Below are positions 24,360-32,371 of a stretch of 64,000 nucleotides of DNA, in pieces (positions within the stretch are counted from its first letter, which is position 1; every line of letters begins with the position of its first letter). The stretch lies in the NCBI GenBank assembly GCA_902495075.1, contig CABUVO010000020.1, forward strand, positions 1 through 64,000, written 5' to 3'. Under the pieces are notes generated by a model, which searched no databases, was not told the DNA's origin, and saw nothing but the letters and a program-made list of their open reading frames with translations. This DNA is from an uncultured Porphyromonadaceae bacterium (GTDB lineage Bacteria > Bacteroidota > Bacteroidia > Bacteroidales > Muribaculaceae). The position numbers and the translations under genes were made by a program.

Positions 24360-25235
24360 ATGATGGACATAAATAATTTCAAGGTTGAGATTTCTTGCGA
24401 ATATAAGGGAGAAATCTATTCAGTACGAGATAATGGCGCCATCATGAGGCATCCTAAAAAAGGTTGTAGAATAAGACCTTTGGATAACAAATGGACTTTT
24501 GGCACAAAAAATGAGAACAATGGATATATGTTTTTTGCATCAAACATTCGTGTCCATCAAGTTGTAGCGTCCGCTTTTTGGGGGCATCAAAAAGCAGAGG
24601 GAATGGTTGTAGATCATAAAGATACTAACAGGTGTAATAATAGAGCAGAAAACCTTCATTGGGTAACAAAACTTGAAAACGTACTGAATAATCCAATTAC
24701 TCGCAGAAGAATAATCAATATATGTGGAAGCATAGCTGCATTTCTTGATAACCCAGCCTTGCTACGAGAAAGTACCGGGGATCCTAATTTCACATGGATG
24801 CGCACGGTCTCTGAGGAGGAGGCTGCGAAATGCAAGACGAATTTGGAAAGATGGAGTAACGAAGATGCAGATTTTGTTAGCATTTCGCAAGGTAAAGGCA
24901 TAGGTGAATGGATATACAAAGATTTTCAACCTATGAATATTCGTCATGATTGGACACAATTATCTACACAAAAGCCACGTGTATGTAAACAACAAGAAGA
25001 AAATGCTTTGCCATTATTGAAGGAAGCATTAACTTCTAATGCTATGCAAGAAGATTGGAGAACACCAACTGAGTTCCCTTTGTGTCCCACAGACACGCTC
25101 TCTTTAGAGGACTATTATTCATCTTTGGAAATAGGAAAGGTATTTTCAAACAATGCCTATGGAACGAATACTATTATTGAATTTGCTATATCAGATGACA
25201 GGCAACGGCTTTGTGTTGTGACATATAATCCTTAA
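24360..25235 (+). CDS. HNH endonuclease-like protein, probably truncated
   Basis: A 291-residue protein with an HNH (HNH_3-like) nuclease motif at residues 83-102: VVDHKDTNRCNNRAENLHWV, with His86, Asn98 and His100. The N-terminal part (IYSVRDNGAIMRHP) resembles the NUMOD/HNH modules of free-standing homing-type nucleases. After the TAA at 25233-25235 the same frame continues without a stop to TGA at 25395 (53 codons), giving protein-like sequence such as GLKQWYITYVYILNDKY. The stop is therefore likely premature. The nuclease motif itself is upstream and intact. Confidence 0.6.
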   Translation: MMDINNFKVEISCEYKGEIYSVRDNGAIMRHPKKGCRIRPLDNKWTFGTKNENNGYMFFASNIRVHQVVASAFWGHQKAEGMVVDHKDTNRCNNRAENLHWVTKLENVLNNPITRRRIINICGSIAAFLDNPALLRESTGDPNFTWMRTVSEEEAAKCKTNLERWSNEDADFVSISQGKGIGEWIYKDFQPMNIRHDWTQLSTQKPRVCKQQEENALPLLKEALTSNAMQEDWRTPTEFPLCPTDTLSLEDYYSSLEIGKVFSNNAYGTNTIIEFAISDDRQRLCVVTYNP

Positions 25236-25431
25236 GGATTGAAACAATGGTATATTACATACGTATATATTTTGAACGATAAATATATTCATAAAAATGG
25301 AGGTTCGTTTTTTGAAGAGAATGGGGCATTAAAGACAATTACTCTCTTTAAGGGAAAAAAATGGACAGGTGGTGATTGTATTGATGATTACTGCTGATCA
25401 GACAAAAAAGGATAATTAAAAAGTTTACAAT

Positions 25432-26005
25432 ATGAAAAAGTTTTTACGATTTTTTGTATTGTACTTTATATCAACATTTGTTATGCCATCAATGAACGTA
25501 ACCAAGTTTTGGACATTCCTGTAGACGACAACAAGAGTGAAATGATGAGGAAACTCCATATCATGGTTTGTGACGCAAATATAATGGATGAGACAAACAT
25601 CATAATCCGATTTAATGTTTGACGAGAACAATTCAAAGTACTATAGTTTTTCATGGAAAGAGCCCCAATTTAAAGAGGACGAGAATATTCAAAACGAAAT
25701 GACTGTTCACAAAAAATGTAATGAGGCTATTTTTACAAATTACATATAGTACTATTCGACTACGACAATGAAGAAATCTAATCTTTGATTTATTCAAAAT
25801 ACACAAAATGAAAAAAGGAAAATCCATTGGAGGAAATCTCTAAAGATATTTATAAAATGGCTGAAGTGCTTTTGACAAAGCTGCAAAAAAGTCTGTATAG
25901 TTTATGATTTTTGAGAAATATGGTAAATATCCCATAATGATGTTTTACTATAATGAATACAACAGGGCAATTGGTGAAAACTTGTATGATTTACATATTA
26001 TATGA
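25432..26005 (+). pseudogene. Multiply frameshifted gene for a secreted or lipoprotein-like product
   Basis: Consecutive coding fragments occur in changing frames. 25432-25524 gives a signal-like MKKFLRFFVLYFIST. 25491-25622 gives NERNQVLDIPVDDNKSEMM and on to IIIRFNV. 25615-25749 gives MFDENNSKYYSFSWKEPQF and on. 25871-26005 gives FDKAAKKSV, TAG, then FMIFEKYGKYPIMMFYYNEY. Joined, they make one plausible protein of about 190 residues, but at least two frameshifts and several stops separate them. The family is not recognised. Confidence 0.6.
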
Positions 26006-26096
26006 GTAAATTGTTGAAACACATAAACTTAATTCCTTGGATCTGCGCTAAATAAGGAATTTGAGTACATAAAAAAGCAATAATTTAAGTTTAATT

Positions 26097-26269
26097 CGTA
26101 GGCGTTAGTTATTTTAATTCTATTATTTTTCGGAGGTTTTCTCTTTTCGTTGGCAAGTCTGGAGGTGTATAAGGGTGCGGGTGAAAAGAAAAATCGATAG
26201 GATTATATATTTTTTGTCGGGAGCATATTTATAGGTCTGGTTCAATATAGATGTATATATAATACTTAA
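26097..26269 (+). pseudogene. Remnant of a small membrane protein gene
   Basis: One frame reads LILLFFGGFLFSLASLEVYK, then KKNR, TAG, DYIFFVGSIFIGLVQY, that is two membrane-like helices separated by an amber codon. No start codon is found at the left. It continues the decay seen from 23493 onward. No family is recognised. Confidence 0.35.
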
Positions 26270-26292
26270 CCAAAATTATTTTTAACCATTCT

Positions 26293-26324
26293 ATTGACAT
26301 GAACTGCAAAATGTTGTAACTTTG
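26293..26324 (+). promoter_or_regulatory. Promoter upstream of the 26515 gene
   Basis: ATTG at 26293-26296, a 20-nt spacer and TAACTTTG at 26317-26324. Transcription from about 26331 would leave a leader of about 185 nt before the ATG at 26515, with a small GGGA/TCCC hairpin at its start. Confidence 0.55.
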
Positions 26325-26514
26325 CTGTTGATTGGGAGAAGTCCCATCACTATATTTAAAAAAGAGGCGTTATGTCTTCTTCTTGTATGCGATAAGCATA
26401 TAAAAATTTGCCTACCACCTTCGCATTAAGACATGGCATTACAGTTCCACGCTTTTTAGATTAAATTGTGCTTATGGAAACTGAAGCGCATAATAAGTTT
26501 ATATAATACTTTGT

Positions 26515-27006
26515 ATGAAAAAAATTCTATTCGTTCTTGTATTTGTGTTTTTTACTATTTCTATTCAGGCACAATCTCAAAATCAACAAATGGAATTGCA
26601 TCCTCTTGTTCAGAAAGTAGATTCTCTTGAACACGAATTATCATATCTAAAATTGACGTACGAACTATATACGCTCAATTTAGACATAACAATATTTACC
26701 AATGAGGTTTACACAAAATCTATTGCTATTAAATTAGATTTATATAATCGGAATTTTAATTCCGAATTAGGCAAATTATATCAACAATATTATGACTCGT
26801 GCATACATAAAAAACAATCTATTTTGGAATTGATTGAAGCAAAGAAAAAGGTCTTTACTATTAAAGTTATAACGTATCCTTATACTGAACGCGAGCTGAG
26901 TACATTAATGGCTATGTATGATGTAATCGATGGCACTTATAGCTCTCTAGAACGTTCTTTGAATATGCTGAAAATTACAATCGACGCATATCAAAAATTG
27001 ATGTAA
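26515..27006 (+). CDS. Secreted coiled-coil protein, unknown function
   Basis: A 163-residue protein with a signal peptide (MKKILFVLVFVFFTISIQAQ) and a mature part that is mostly helix. VQKVDSLEHELSYLKLTYEL has the heptad pattern of a coiled coil. There is no lipobox and no recognised domain. The gene is A/T-rich like the decayed segment before it, but its frame is intact and it has its own promoter. It is isolated: 1.1 kb of degraded sequence before it and nearly 0.8 kb without genes after it. Confidence 0.6.
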   Translation: MKKILFVLVFVFFTISIQAQSQNQQMELHPLVQKVDSLEHELSYLKLTYELYTLNLDITIFTNEVYTKSIAIKLDLYNRNFNSELGKLYQQYYDSCIHKKQSILELIEAKKKVFTIKVITYPYTERELSTLMAMYDVIDGTYSSLERSLNMLKITIDAYQKLM

Positions 27007-27154
27007 ATATTTGAGCCGATTCCAAAGGTTGACATCTGGAATATTATGGATATTTTCAGCCTATCGGATAACATGTTGCTAGGAAAATTCCCTAATATGC
27101 TAAGAAATTTATGAATGGCGTAATTTCCGTGTTGTCACTACATGTATAGTGCAG

Positions 27155-27195
27155 TTGTATCTGGTATAATGTTTTTTATTGTATCCGGTATAATG
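27155..27195 (+). repeat. Direct repeat pair, 24-bp period
   Basis: TTGTATCTGGTATAATG and TTGTATCCGGTATAATG begin 24 bp apart. Their TATAAT core looks like a generic promoter element, but Bacteroidota promoters use a different -7 box, so the role is unknown. Confidence 0.5.
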
Positions 27196-27679
27196 ATAAC
27201 ATATGGAAGGGTCGGGCTTGCTGTTGAGAGTGGACAAGGGTCAACACAGATAATCATCAATATCTGACAATGAGAAAAACAAATTACGCGAGTTCTGTGT
27301 AAGATCGCGTGATTTAGCTATTGTTATCCCGAACTCACGTTATAAACTTATAATATTGCCTATACATGCGCTTAATATCTTGTCTTAGTTTGCAATCATC
27401 TACCATGTGTATCATCTAACGTATAATGTCAATTTTGTATATAAATTAATAGATATTATAGGTATTCACGCAGGAAAGATCTGAAATCTAAAGCTAGGCT
27501 TCTTGTATAATAAAAGTAAACCAAGCTTTTAACTTTCAATAAGAGGAATTCCAATCTTTACGATTTAACGGATTGGAACAATAATAAACCAGACTGCCAT
27601 TGAAAATTTATATCAGGGGCAGTCCGGGTGATGTTAATATTGAAATTTTACTTGCAGCATTTTTTGTTTTATTATTTAG

Positions 27680-27730
27680 TTGATTAGCGGATGTTGTATT
27701 TGTTGAGGATTTCTCGGAGGGGGACGCGGT
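27680..27730 (-). repeat. Remnant ending LREILNKYNIR, copy A
   Basis: On the minus strand the sequence reads DRVPLREILNKYNIR and a stop. A diverged copy, LRKILDKYNFL and a stop, occurs at 28502-28545. The two flank the 27794-28276 gene as direct repeats. They look like 3' ends of paralogous genes whose bodies are gone. The parent family is not recognised. Confidence 0.4.
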
Positions 27731-27793
27731 CACAACTCGGCATCGAATCATCAGTTAGTATAAAGAGCCGGATAAGTATAGCATAAATCTGGT

Positions 27794-28276
27794 TTATTTA
27801 CTGAGGAGTTGATCGCCAATTATGGATACCGAATAAATGTGTTCTGATCGGCATATAAAATGAGCGAATTTTGGTTGACCGTCTACAAATACCTCTATTC
27901 TATGGTCAATAAAATCATTTCTATTGTGTGATTTCATATAAGAATCAAACATTCTTGAGAATAACTTACTTCGATATTCCTGGGGTAAAAAATTGTTATG
28001 ACTGGTTTTTATGTCAGTCTTATCATCACAATAGTAACATAAAACAGCATCTGGATTTTCGTCCAAGAATCGTGCTAGTATATCGGATACTGTTGATAAA
28101 ACTCTATAACCTACATAGTTGGTTCCTGCCATCCTTATTAAGGTTATGTCATAAAAAGTTAGACATAAAGTGGAGGGATCAGAGGTAAATAAGCTTAAAG
28201 TCTCTATATCATAATACGAGAGGGCGACTCTAATATGGTCGCCCTCATTATTATGAATGTCAAAAGAGATATCCAT
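27794..28276 (-). CDS. Conserved-looking hypothetical protein
   Basis: A 160-residue soluble protein without signal peptide or membrane helix. The region AVLCYYCDDKTDI, then EYRSKLFSRMFDSY, resembles the C-terminal part of small Bacteroidota proteins of unknown function with a YxCDxxD...R..LF.R.F pattern (DUF6169-like), a weak resemblance. A 9-bp inverted repeat (28220-28228, 28238-28246) lies inside the first codons and could affect translation. The neighbours are remnants, so this is a lone accessory gene. Confidence 0.5.
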   Translation of the reverse strand: MDISFDIHNNEGDHIRVALSYYDIETLSLFTSDPSTLCLTFYDITLIRMAGTNYVGYRVLSTVSDILARFLDENPDAVLCYYCDDKTDIKTSHNNFLPQEYRSKLFSRMFDSYMKSHNRNDFIDHRIEVFVDGQPKFAHFICRSEHIYSVSIIGDQLLSK

Positions 28277-28311
28277 TTATACTTTGATTGTAAATGTGCA
28301 CTGATCTTTTT

Positions 28312-28344
28312 CCGTCAGTTTCTTTATCTGACGGTCTTTTTTTT
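28312..28344 (+). terminator. Hairpin with T tract on the + strand
   Basis: CCGTCAG (28312-28318) pairs with CTGACGG (28328-28334), followed by a T-rich run to 28344. It has the form of a + strand terminator, but no + strand gene lies within 1.3 kb upstream, so any transcript ending here would be unannotated or antisense to the 27794 gene. Confidence 0.5.
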
Positions 28345-28501
28345 CTTTCAACCCATTGATAAAGCTTATCAATTCGGGAGAAGGTTTTTTTATAGTTATA
28401 TTTTTTGTCATAACTGTTTATTAACTGATGGCAAATTTACAATATATAAATGAAATAAACAACTAATTCTAACTTTTTAACGTACAAATGAATAAAAAGT
28501 T

Positions 28502-28545
28502 TTGATTAGAGGAAGTTGTATTTGTCGAGGATTTTGCGGAGACGG
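28502..28545 (-). repeat. Remnant ending LRKILDKYNFL, copy B
   Basis: Diverged copy of 27680-27730 in the same orientation, just 3' of the SGNH hydrolase gene. Minus-strand translation gives LRKILDKYNFL and a stop in a frame different from the SGNH gene. Confidence 0.4.
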
Positions 28546-28548
28546 ATG

Positions 28549-29664
28549 TTACTTGCAGCATTTCGCTGCTTTTGCAGCATCTATTATTTTTTTGAGTGCT
28601 GGTGTTGCATTTATTTTTTCAGCGATGTTTATTGCCGTGCGTTGGTATCCCATGTCGCCGGGATGTGTGCCATCTACGCTTGTCTCATGATCACTACCTG
28701 TATATAAGCCAGGCTCAAAAAAGTAGATATTGGGATCATTTTTCATGACTTTTGCGATTTCTTCACGTGCCGCTTGTTCCTTATCATTTTCAAACTTACG
28801 TTTTTTCAAATCAAAGTTTTTCCATTCCCTGTCAACTGTTTCAAGGAACACAAGTGGAGTCTTCGGATGCTTTGTCCGTATTTTCTTTACAAATGGCACA
28901 AAGCGATCATGGATTTCCTCGGGTGAAGGATTCGAAAAGCAATCGAAGATAAACATGTCGGCGTCTGTGTCACAAATTATGTCAGCAAAAAACTGTTCCA
29001 TTTTCTGCTGTCCACTTGTACCATAGTTGGCAATGTCAACTCCTAATATTCGAGAAAGCTGGGCAGGCCAAGCCATCCCGGCGCGTGATGTACCCGAACC
29101 ATGTGTGTAGCTTGATCCCATTGCCACTACCGGAGCACGCTTAATCTCTCCACAAGATTCAATCCTTGAGTCTGGAGTAACTCCGATTTCAAGAGAATTA
29201 AGCTGCATGAAGGTCGGAAGATAAACAAGGCATTCCTTCATGGTTGTGTCCATGTCATTTATCATCGTGGATTCGTGTTTTGTCCCTCTGAACTTTGGAT
29301 TGCCGAATCCAGCCCATAGCCATTTACCATCTTTTTTGATGTAAAGATCCAATCCTTTTTCCGAAATCGATGCCATATTGGTGTGGCGAAGAGTGTCGAG
29401 TGTTGTCCATTTGGCGCGGATCACCGGACTATTTGTACGAAACTTTACAGCCATGCCGGTGGGCATGTTCAGATAATGGCGCACACGTGAAGTGAGATCA
29501 GGATATTTGTCCGTGTCTATTCTGCGCAAACGGGGACCATCTTTCTGAGGTTTGTTTACCATTGTCAGCGTAGACGCATCAACGTATTTCAGGTTCTTGG
29601 TACTCACACCCCATGTGGGGAGACAGAAGGCTGCGATGATAAGCAGCGGAATAAGCTTGTTCAT
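28549..29664 (-). CDS. Secreted SGNH/GDSL hydrolase
   Basis: A 371-residue exported esterase-type hydrolase. Signal peptide about 1-19. An N-terminal beta-sandwich of the kind that precedes SGNH domains in Bacteroidota runs to about 175. The catalytic domain has the block I motif MGSSYTHGSG (nucleophile Ser185 by alignment with GDSxT), an N-block in NYGTSGQQ, and the C-terminal Asp/His block DGTHPGDMGY. Such enzymes remove acetyl or acyl esters from glycans. It is the last gene of locus 1, 15 bp after the phosphodiester glycosidase, suggesting it de-esterifies the same substrate. The tail AAKAAKCCK is unusual. Confidence 0.85.
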   Translation of the reverse strand: MNKLIPLLIIAAFCLPTWGVSTKNLKYVDASTLTMVNKPQKDGPRLRRIDTDKYPDLTSRVRHYLNMPTGMAVKFRTNSPVIRAKWTTLDTLRHTNMASISEKGLDLYIKKDGKWLWAGFGNPKFRGTKHESTMINDMDTTMKECLVYLPTFMQLNSLEIGVTPDSRIESCGEIKRAPVVAMGSSYTHGSGTSRAGMAWPAQLSRILGVDIANYGTSGQQKMEQFFADIICDTDADMFIFDCFSNPSPEEIHDRFVPFVKKIRTKHPKTPLVFLETVDREWKNFDLKKRKFENDKEQAAREEIAKVMKNDPNIYFFEPGLYTGSDHETSVDGTHPGDMGYQRTAINIAEKINATPALKKIIDAAKAAKCCK

Positions 29665-29679
29665 AATTAATATTGTTGA

Positions 29680-31392
29680 TTAGTTGATAATAATCTTTTC
29701 CACCTTGCTCCCTGCGCGACGGATGTAGATTCCCGGGGTCTCAGGTTTGACACATCTTACCCCTGAAATATTATAATACTCTATGACATCCGACTTTATG
29801 TCAAGCGGGATTTCCTCAACTCCTGAACCTCCTGCAACATCCACTACTTTGCTGACTGATATGCCGTTGACGGTAGCAGTCAGTAATCCTGAAGCTGGAA
29901 CTGTCCCGGCAGTGAAAGCTTTTCCGTTGCATTTACCAATTTCCGGATCGCAGGATAGAACAAAGTCTGTTACGTTATTATTGATAAGCTCACCATACTG
30001 GTTATAACCGAGTATAACCGGAGTAAAAGATTCTCCGGCAGAGAGGCTGATAACAGGATGGTCAAATTCTATGGATGCAAGTGTTTTGTCTCCTTCCGGA
30101 GCGATGGAGAAGACCATCCATCCGTTGGCAACCTTGCGGGGATTTGATTCAGTTGTCTTGTTCACGATAGAGAAGTCAACCATGAGTTCTGCAGAGCCAC
30201 CGGCATCGAAGTTCGACATATTGTAGCATCCGAAGTGGCGCGCAATTTCGCACATGACGGCTGTGGAGCAACCTGCTGATTTACCATAAACAGGATCTGT
30301 AGACTTGTCGATTACGAGCATATAGAGAGTTTTGCCATCTTCCGAGCATCCATAAGCAGTACGGGAATAAACCATGCTGTTGTAATCTTCATTGTAATTA
30401 TGCTCCGTGAGCTCACCTTTTCGCATCACCATGGCATTGCCACCGATAGCCTGTTCAACGACAGGGGTAATGTTCCCTTCAAAAGTCCAGTAATATTTCA
30501 ATATCACAGGGTCACCTTCTTTAAGGGTTTGATTGGCACCTCCGAAAGAGACAATGGCAAGATCATAGTCTCCCAGTTTGCCACGGGCATTAGTATTCTT
30601 TTTAACTTCCTTGACAGTAAATTTGATATCATCACCACCAGTCCATTTCTCACCTTCGTCCATTGTGAGATATACTTCTATGCCATCCGTTACATCTTCC
30701 TTGAGTTGAAATTTCTTATTTCCATTGGCATCCTTGACTTCAGCATAAGGCATGAATTCGCGGTCGCGACCATAGAAGCTGTTATACATGGCATATGCTT
30801 TGGCTTGAAATCCCTTGTTGCATGTCTGGATGTTTTTCTCTGTGCCCGAGGGAGCCTTTTTGAAGCATAGGGTAGGGGTGCAGTAATCAATATTCAAGGT
30901 CTTGTCGTAGGAGACAGTTACAACACCGGTTCGTTCCGTGCCGCCATCCCATTTCTCTTTGTTTTTGTTGGATTCTGTAACCATTTTGCCATTTCTCACA
31001 CTTGCATTGCGTGTGATTCCGGCATAGAGGGGATATTCCTTTTGCGATCCGACCACCCAGAAATTGGCATTGGCTGCCGCAAGAGGATGATGAGCATCGC
31101 TATCCTGGCGACGCGCTGCGGTTACGAGACTTTCCGTCCCCTTTGCCGATTCATTTGCGATCGTTGTTTCGATACGGTTATACGGGTTGTTGAGGTCTAC
31201 GGTTACGAGATTCACATTCAGGGGATAGTCGGGGAGACGCAGACGGATGTATATGGTGCCCGGACCTATCTTACGTTCGATAAGACGTTCTGCTTTATAT
31301 TGTTTTTCTCCTATCTGGATTTCTTCGGCATTTACCAGGGAGGTGAAGCCGAAAGCAATAGAAAGAAGAGATAAAAGGAATCGTGTGTTCAT
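29680..31392 (-). CDS. Phosphodiester glycosidase (NAGPA family) with C-terminal tail
   Basis: Family of the mammalian uncovering enzyme, which cleaves N-acetylglucosamine-1-phosphodiesters. The start at 31392 (MNTRFLLSLLSIAFGF) is preferred over 31416 because it begins the signal peptide. The NAGPA domain spans about 70-440; LAAANANFW near the N-side and SNFDAGGSAELMVD with ANGWMVFS near the C-side are typical family blocks. A bacterial Ig-like region (FDHPVISLSAGESFTPV) follows. The C-terminal tail (YYNISGVRCVKPETPGIYI) resembles those at 396 and 31483. In this locus it would split sugar-phosphodiester bonds outside the cytoplasm. Confidence 0.82.
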   Translation of the reverse strand: MNTRFLLSLLSIAFGFTSLVNAEEIQIGEKQYKAERLIERKIGPGTIYIRLRLPDYPLNVNLVTVDLNNPYNRIETTIANESAKGTESLVTAARRQDSDAHHPLAAANANFWVVGSQKEYPLYAGITRNASVRNGKMVTESNKNKEKWDGGTERTGVVTVSYDKTLNIDYCTPTLCFKKAPSGTEKNIQTCNKGFQAKAYAMYNSFYGRDREFMPYAEVKDANGNKKFQLKEDVTDGIEVYLTMDEGEKWTGGDDIKFTVKEVKKNTNARGKLGDYDLAIVSFGGANQTLKEGDPVILKYYWTFEGNITPVVEQAIGGNAMVMRKGELTEHNYNEDYNSMVYSRTAYGCSEDGKTLYMLVIDKSTDPVYGKSAGCSTAVMCEIARHFGCYNMSNFDAGGSAELMVDFSIVNKTTESNPRKVANGWMVFSIAPEGDKTLASIEFDHPVISLSAGESFTPVILGYNQYGELINNNVTDFVLSCDPEIGKCNGKAFTAGTVPASGLLTATVNGISVSKVVDVAGGSGVEEIPLDIKSDVIEYYNISGVRCVKPETPGIYIRRAGSKVEKIIIN

Positions 31393-31482
31393 TTGTGAAA
31401 TAATATAGCAATCCACAAAGTTAGCTGAAATTTTTAAATTCCAACCGACTTTGTGGACTAAAATTAAACAACTTCTTATATT

Positions 31483-32292
31483 TTATTTAATGGAAACTTT
31501 CTTTACAGATGCTCCTTTGCGCATCACGTAGATTCCGGGAGTGAGGTTGTCGGGATTGCAGCGCACGCCTGTGAGGTCGTAATATTCAACCGGTGCATTG
31601 TTGTCATCACCATTTATTGATGATACTCCAGATCCCCCGGTGAGATCGGACAATGTCACAGCGAGAGAATAAGCCATCTGTGTCGGACTGTCTGCTGTTG
31701 CCTTGTATGTGACCTTTGTAATCTCCGAGCTGGTGTTGGCAACCCATTCATTTAGAGTCAAGTCATCAGAAATTGTCTGTGTGCCTCCTTCTGTCACGAC
31801 CTTCGTATGTCCGTTTGCACGCGCTGGGTTATCACCTGATTTGGCATTCATTACGATTTTATCGATTTTCTTTCCTGCTGGAGCTGAGATTTCGATTACT
31901 TCAGTCTGATACCATCGGAGGTCACAGTAGAAATCTTGGGCAGTCGGACTATCGGGATAGGTCTTACCGATAAGTCCGAAGAAGAATCTCGGGTAGTCTT
32001 TATATATGTCTGGATTGCTCAAAGAGAAGGAGACGCCATCTTTAGAGATCGTTTCGCCGCTAATGATTAAGACATGATTTTTGCTTGACTTATAGCAACG
32101 GTCTTTGGTTTCCGGTGGATTTTTACTTTCATTCACATACGTTGCTTGTTGGAGTTCTGTAACATTCATAGGTTCGAAAGTCAGCCCTGACAGGCTTGTG
32201 GGATCTGTGAAATCAAAAATAACTTCCTGTGCGTTGACAGCTGAAGCTACTCCCGCGATGGCGAGGGAAATGAGTAAAAATTTTTTCTTCAT
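31483..32292 (-). CDS. Secreted protein with Por_Secre-like tail, unknown function
   Basis: The frame is open to 32505, but the start at 32292 (MKKKFLLISLAIAGVASAVNA) gives a clear signal peptide and 269 residues. The mature part is one beta-rich domain (DFTDPTSLSGLTFEP and on, with SAPAGKKIDKIVM), similar in style to the N-domain of the 396 protein. A tail follows: EYYDLTGVRCNPDN, then TPGIYVMRKGASVKKVSI. It sits between the BACON lipoprotein and the phosphodiester glycosidase, so it is probably a surface glycan-binding protein of locus 1 (inference). No catalytic motif is seen. Confidence 0.65.
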   Translation of the reverse strand: MKKKFLLISLAIAGVASAVNAQEVIFDFTDPTSLSGLTFEPMNVTELQQATYVNESKNPPETKDRCYKSSKNHVLIISGETISKDGVSFSLSNPDIYKDYPRFFFGLIGKTYPDSPTAQDFYCDLRWYQTEVIEISAPAGKKIDKIVMNAKSGDNPARANGHTKVVTEGGTQTISDDLTLNEWVANTSSEITKVTYKATADSPTQMAYSLAVTLSDLTGGSGVSSINGDDNNAPVEYYDLTGVRCNPDNLTPGIYVMRKGASVKKVSIK

Positions 32293-32328
32293 GATAAATA
32301 GTATTAATGTGTTTAAAGAATTGGTTTT

Positions 32329-32356
32329 AGGTCTCCGGGAATTATTCCGGAGACCT
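32329..32356 (-). promoter_or_regulatory. Intercistronic hairpin in locus 1
   Basis: AGGTCTCCGG (32329-32338) pairs perfectly with CCGGAGACCT (32347-32356). It lies in the 79-bp gap between the BACON gene and the next gene, without a T tract on the minus strand. It may protect the upstream susCD transcript or cause partial termination. Confidence 0.55.
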
Positions 32357-32371
32357 GTGATTCCTATATAA

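Larger units (their letters stand above)
27007..27793. other. Gene-poor region between 26515 gene and 27794 gene
   Basis: No convincing coding sequence. Visible structure: a 17-bp direct repeat with one change (27155-27171 and 27179-27195, TTGTATCYGGTATAATG); a hairpin TTCCAATC/GATTGGAA (27549-27556, 27571-27578); a hairpin GACTGCC/GGCAGTC (27592-27598, 27618-27624) that could terminate the minus-strand gene; and the LREILNKYN remnant at 27680-27730. Confidence 0.5.

Noticed and set aside
27155..27195. Possible CRISPR-like or tandem array
   Set aside because: Only two units with a 7-bp gap and no cas genes in the window.
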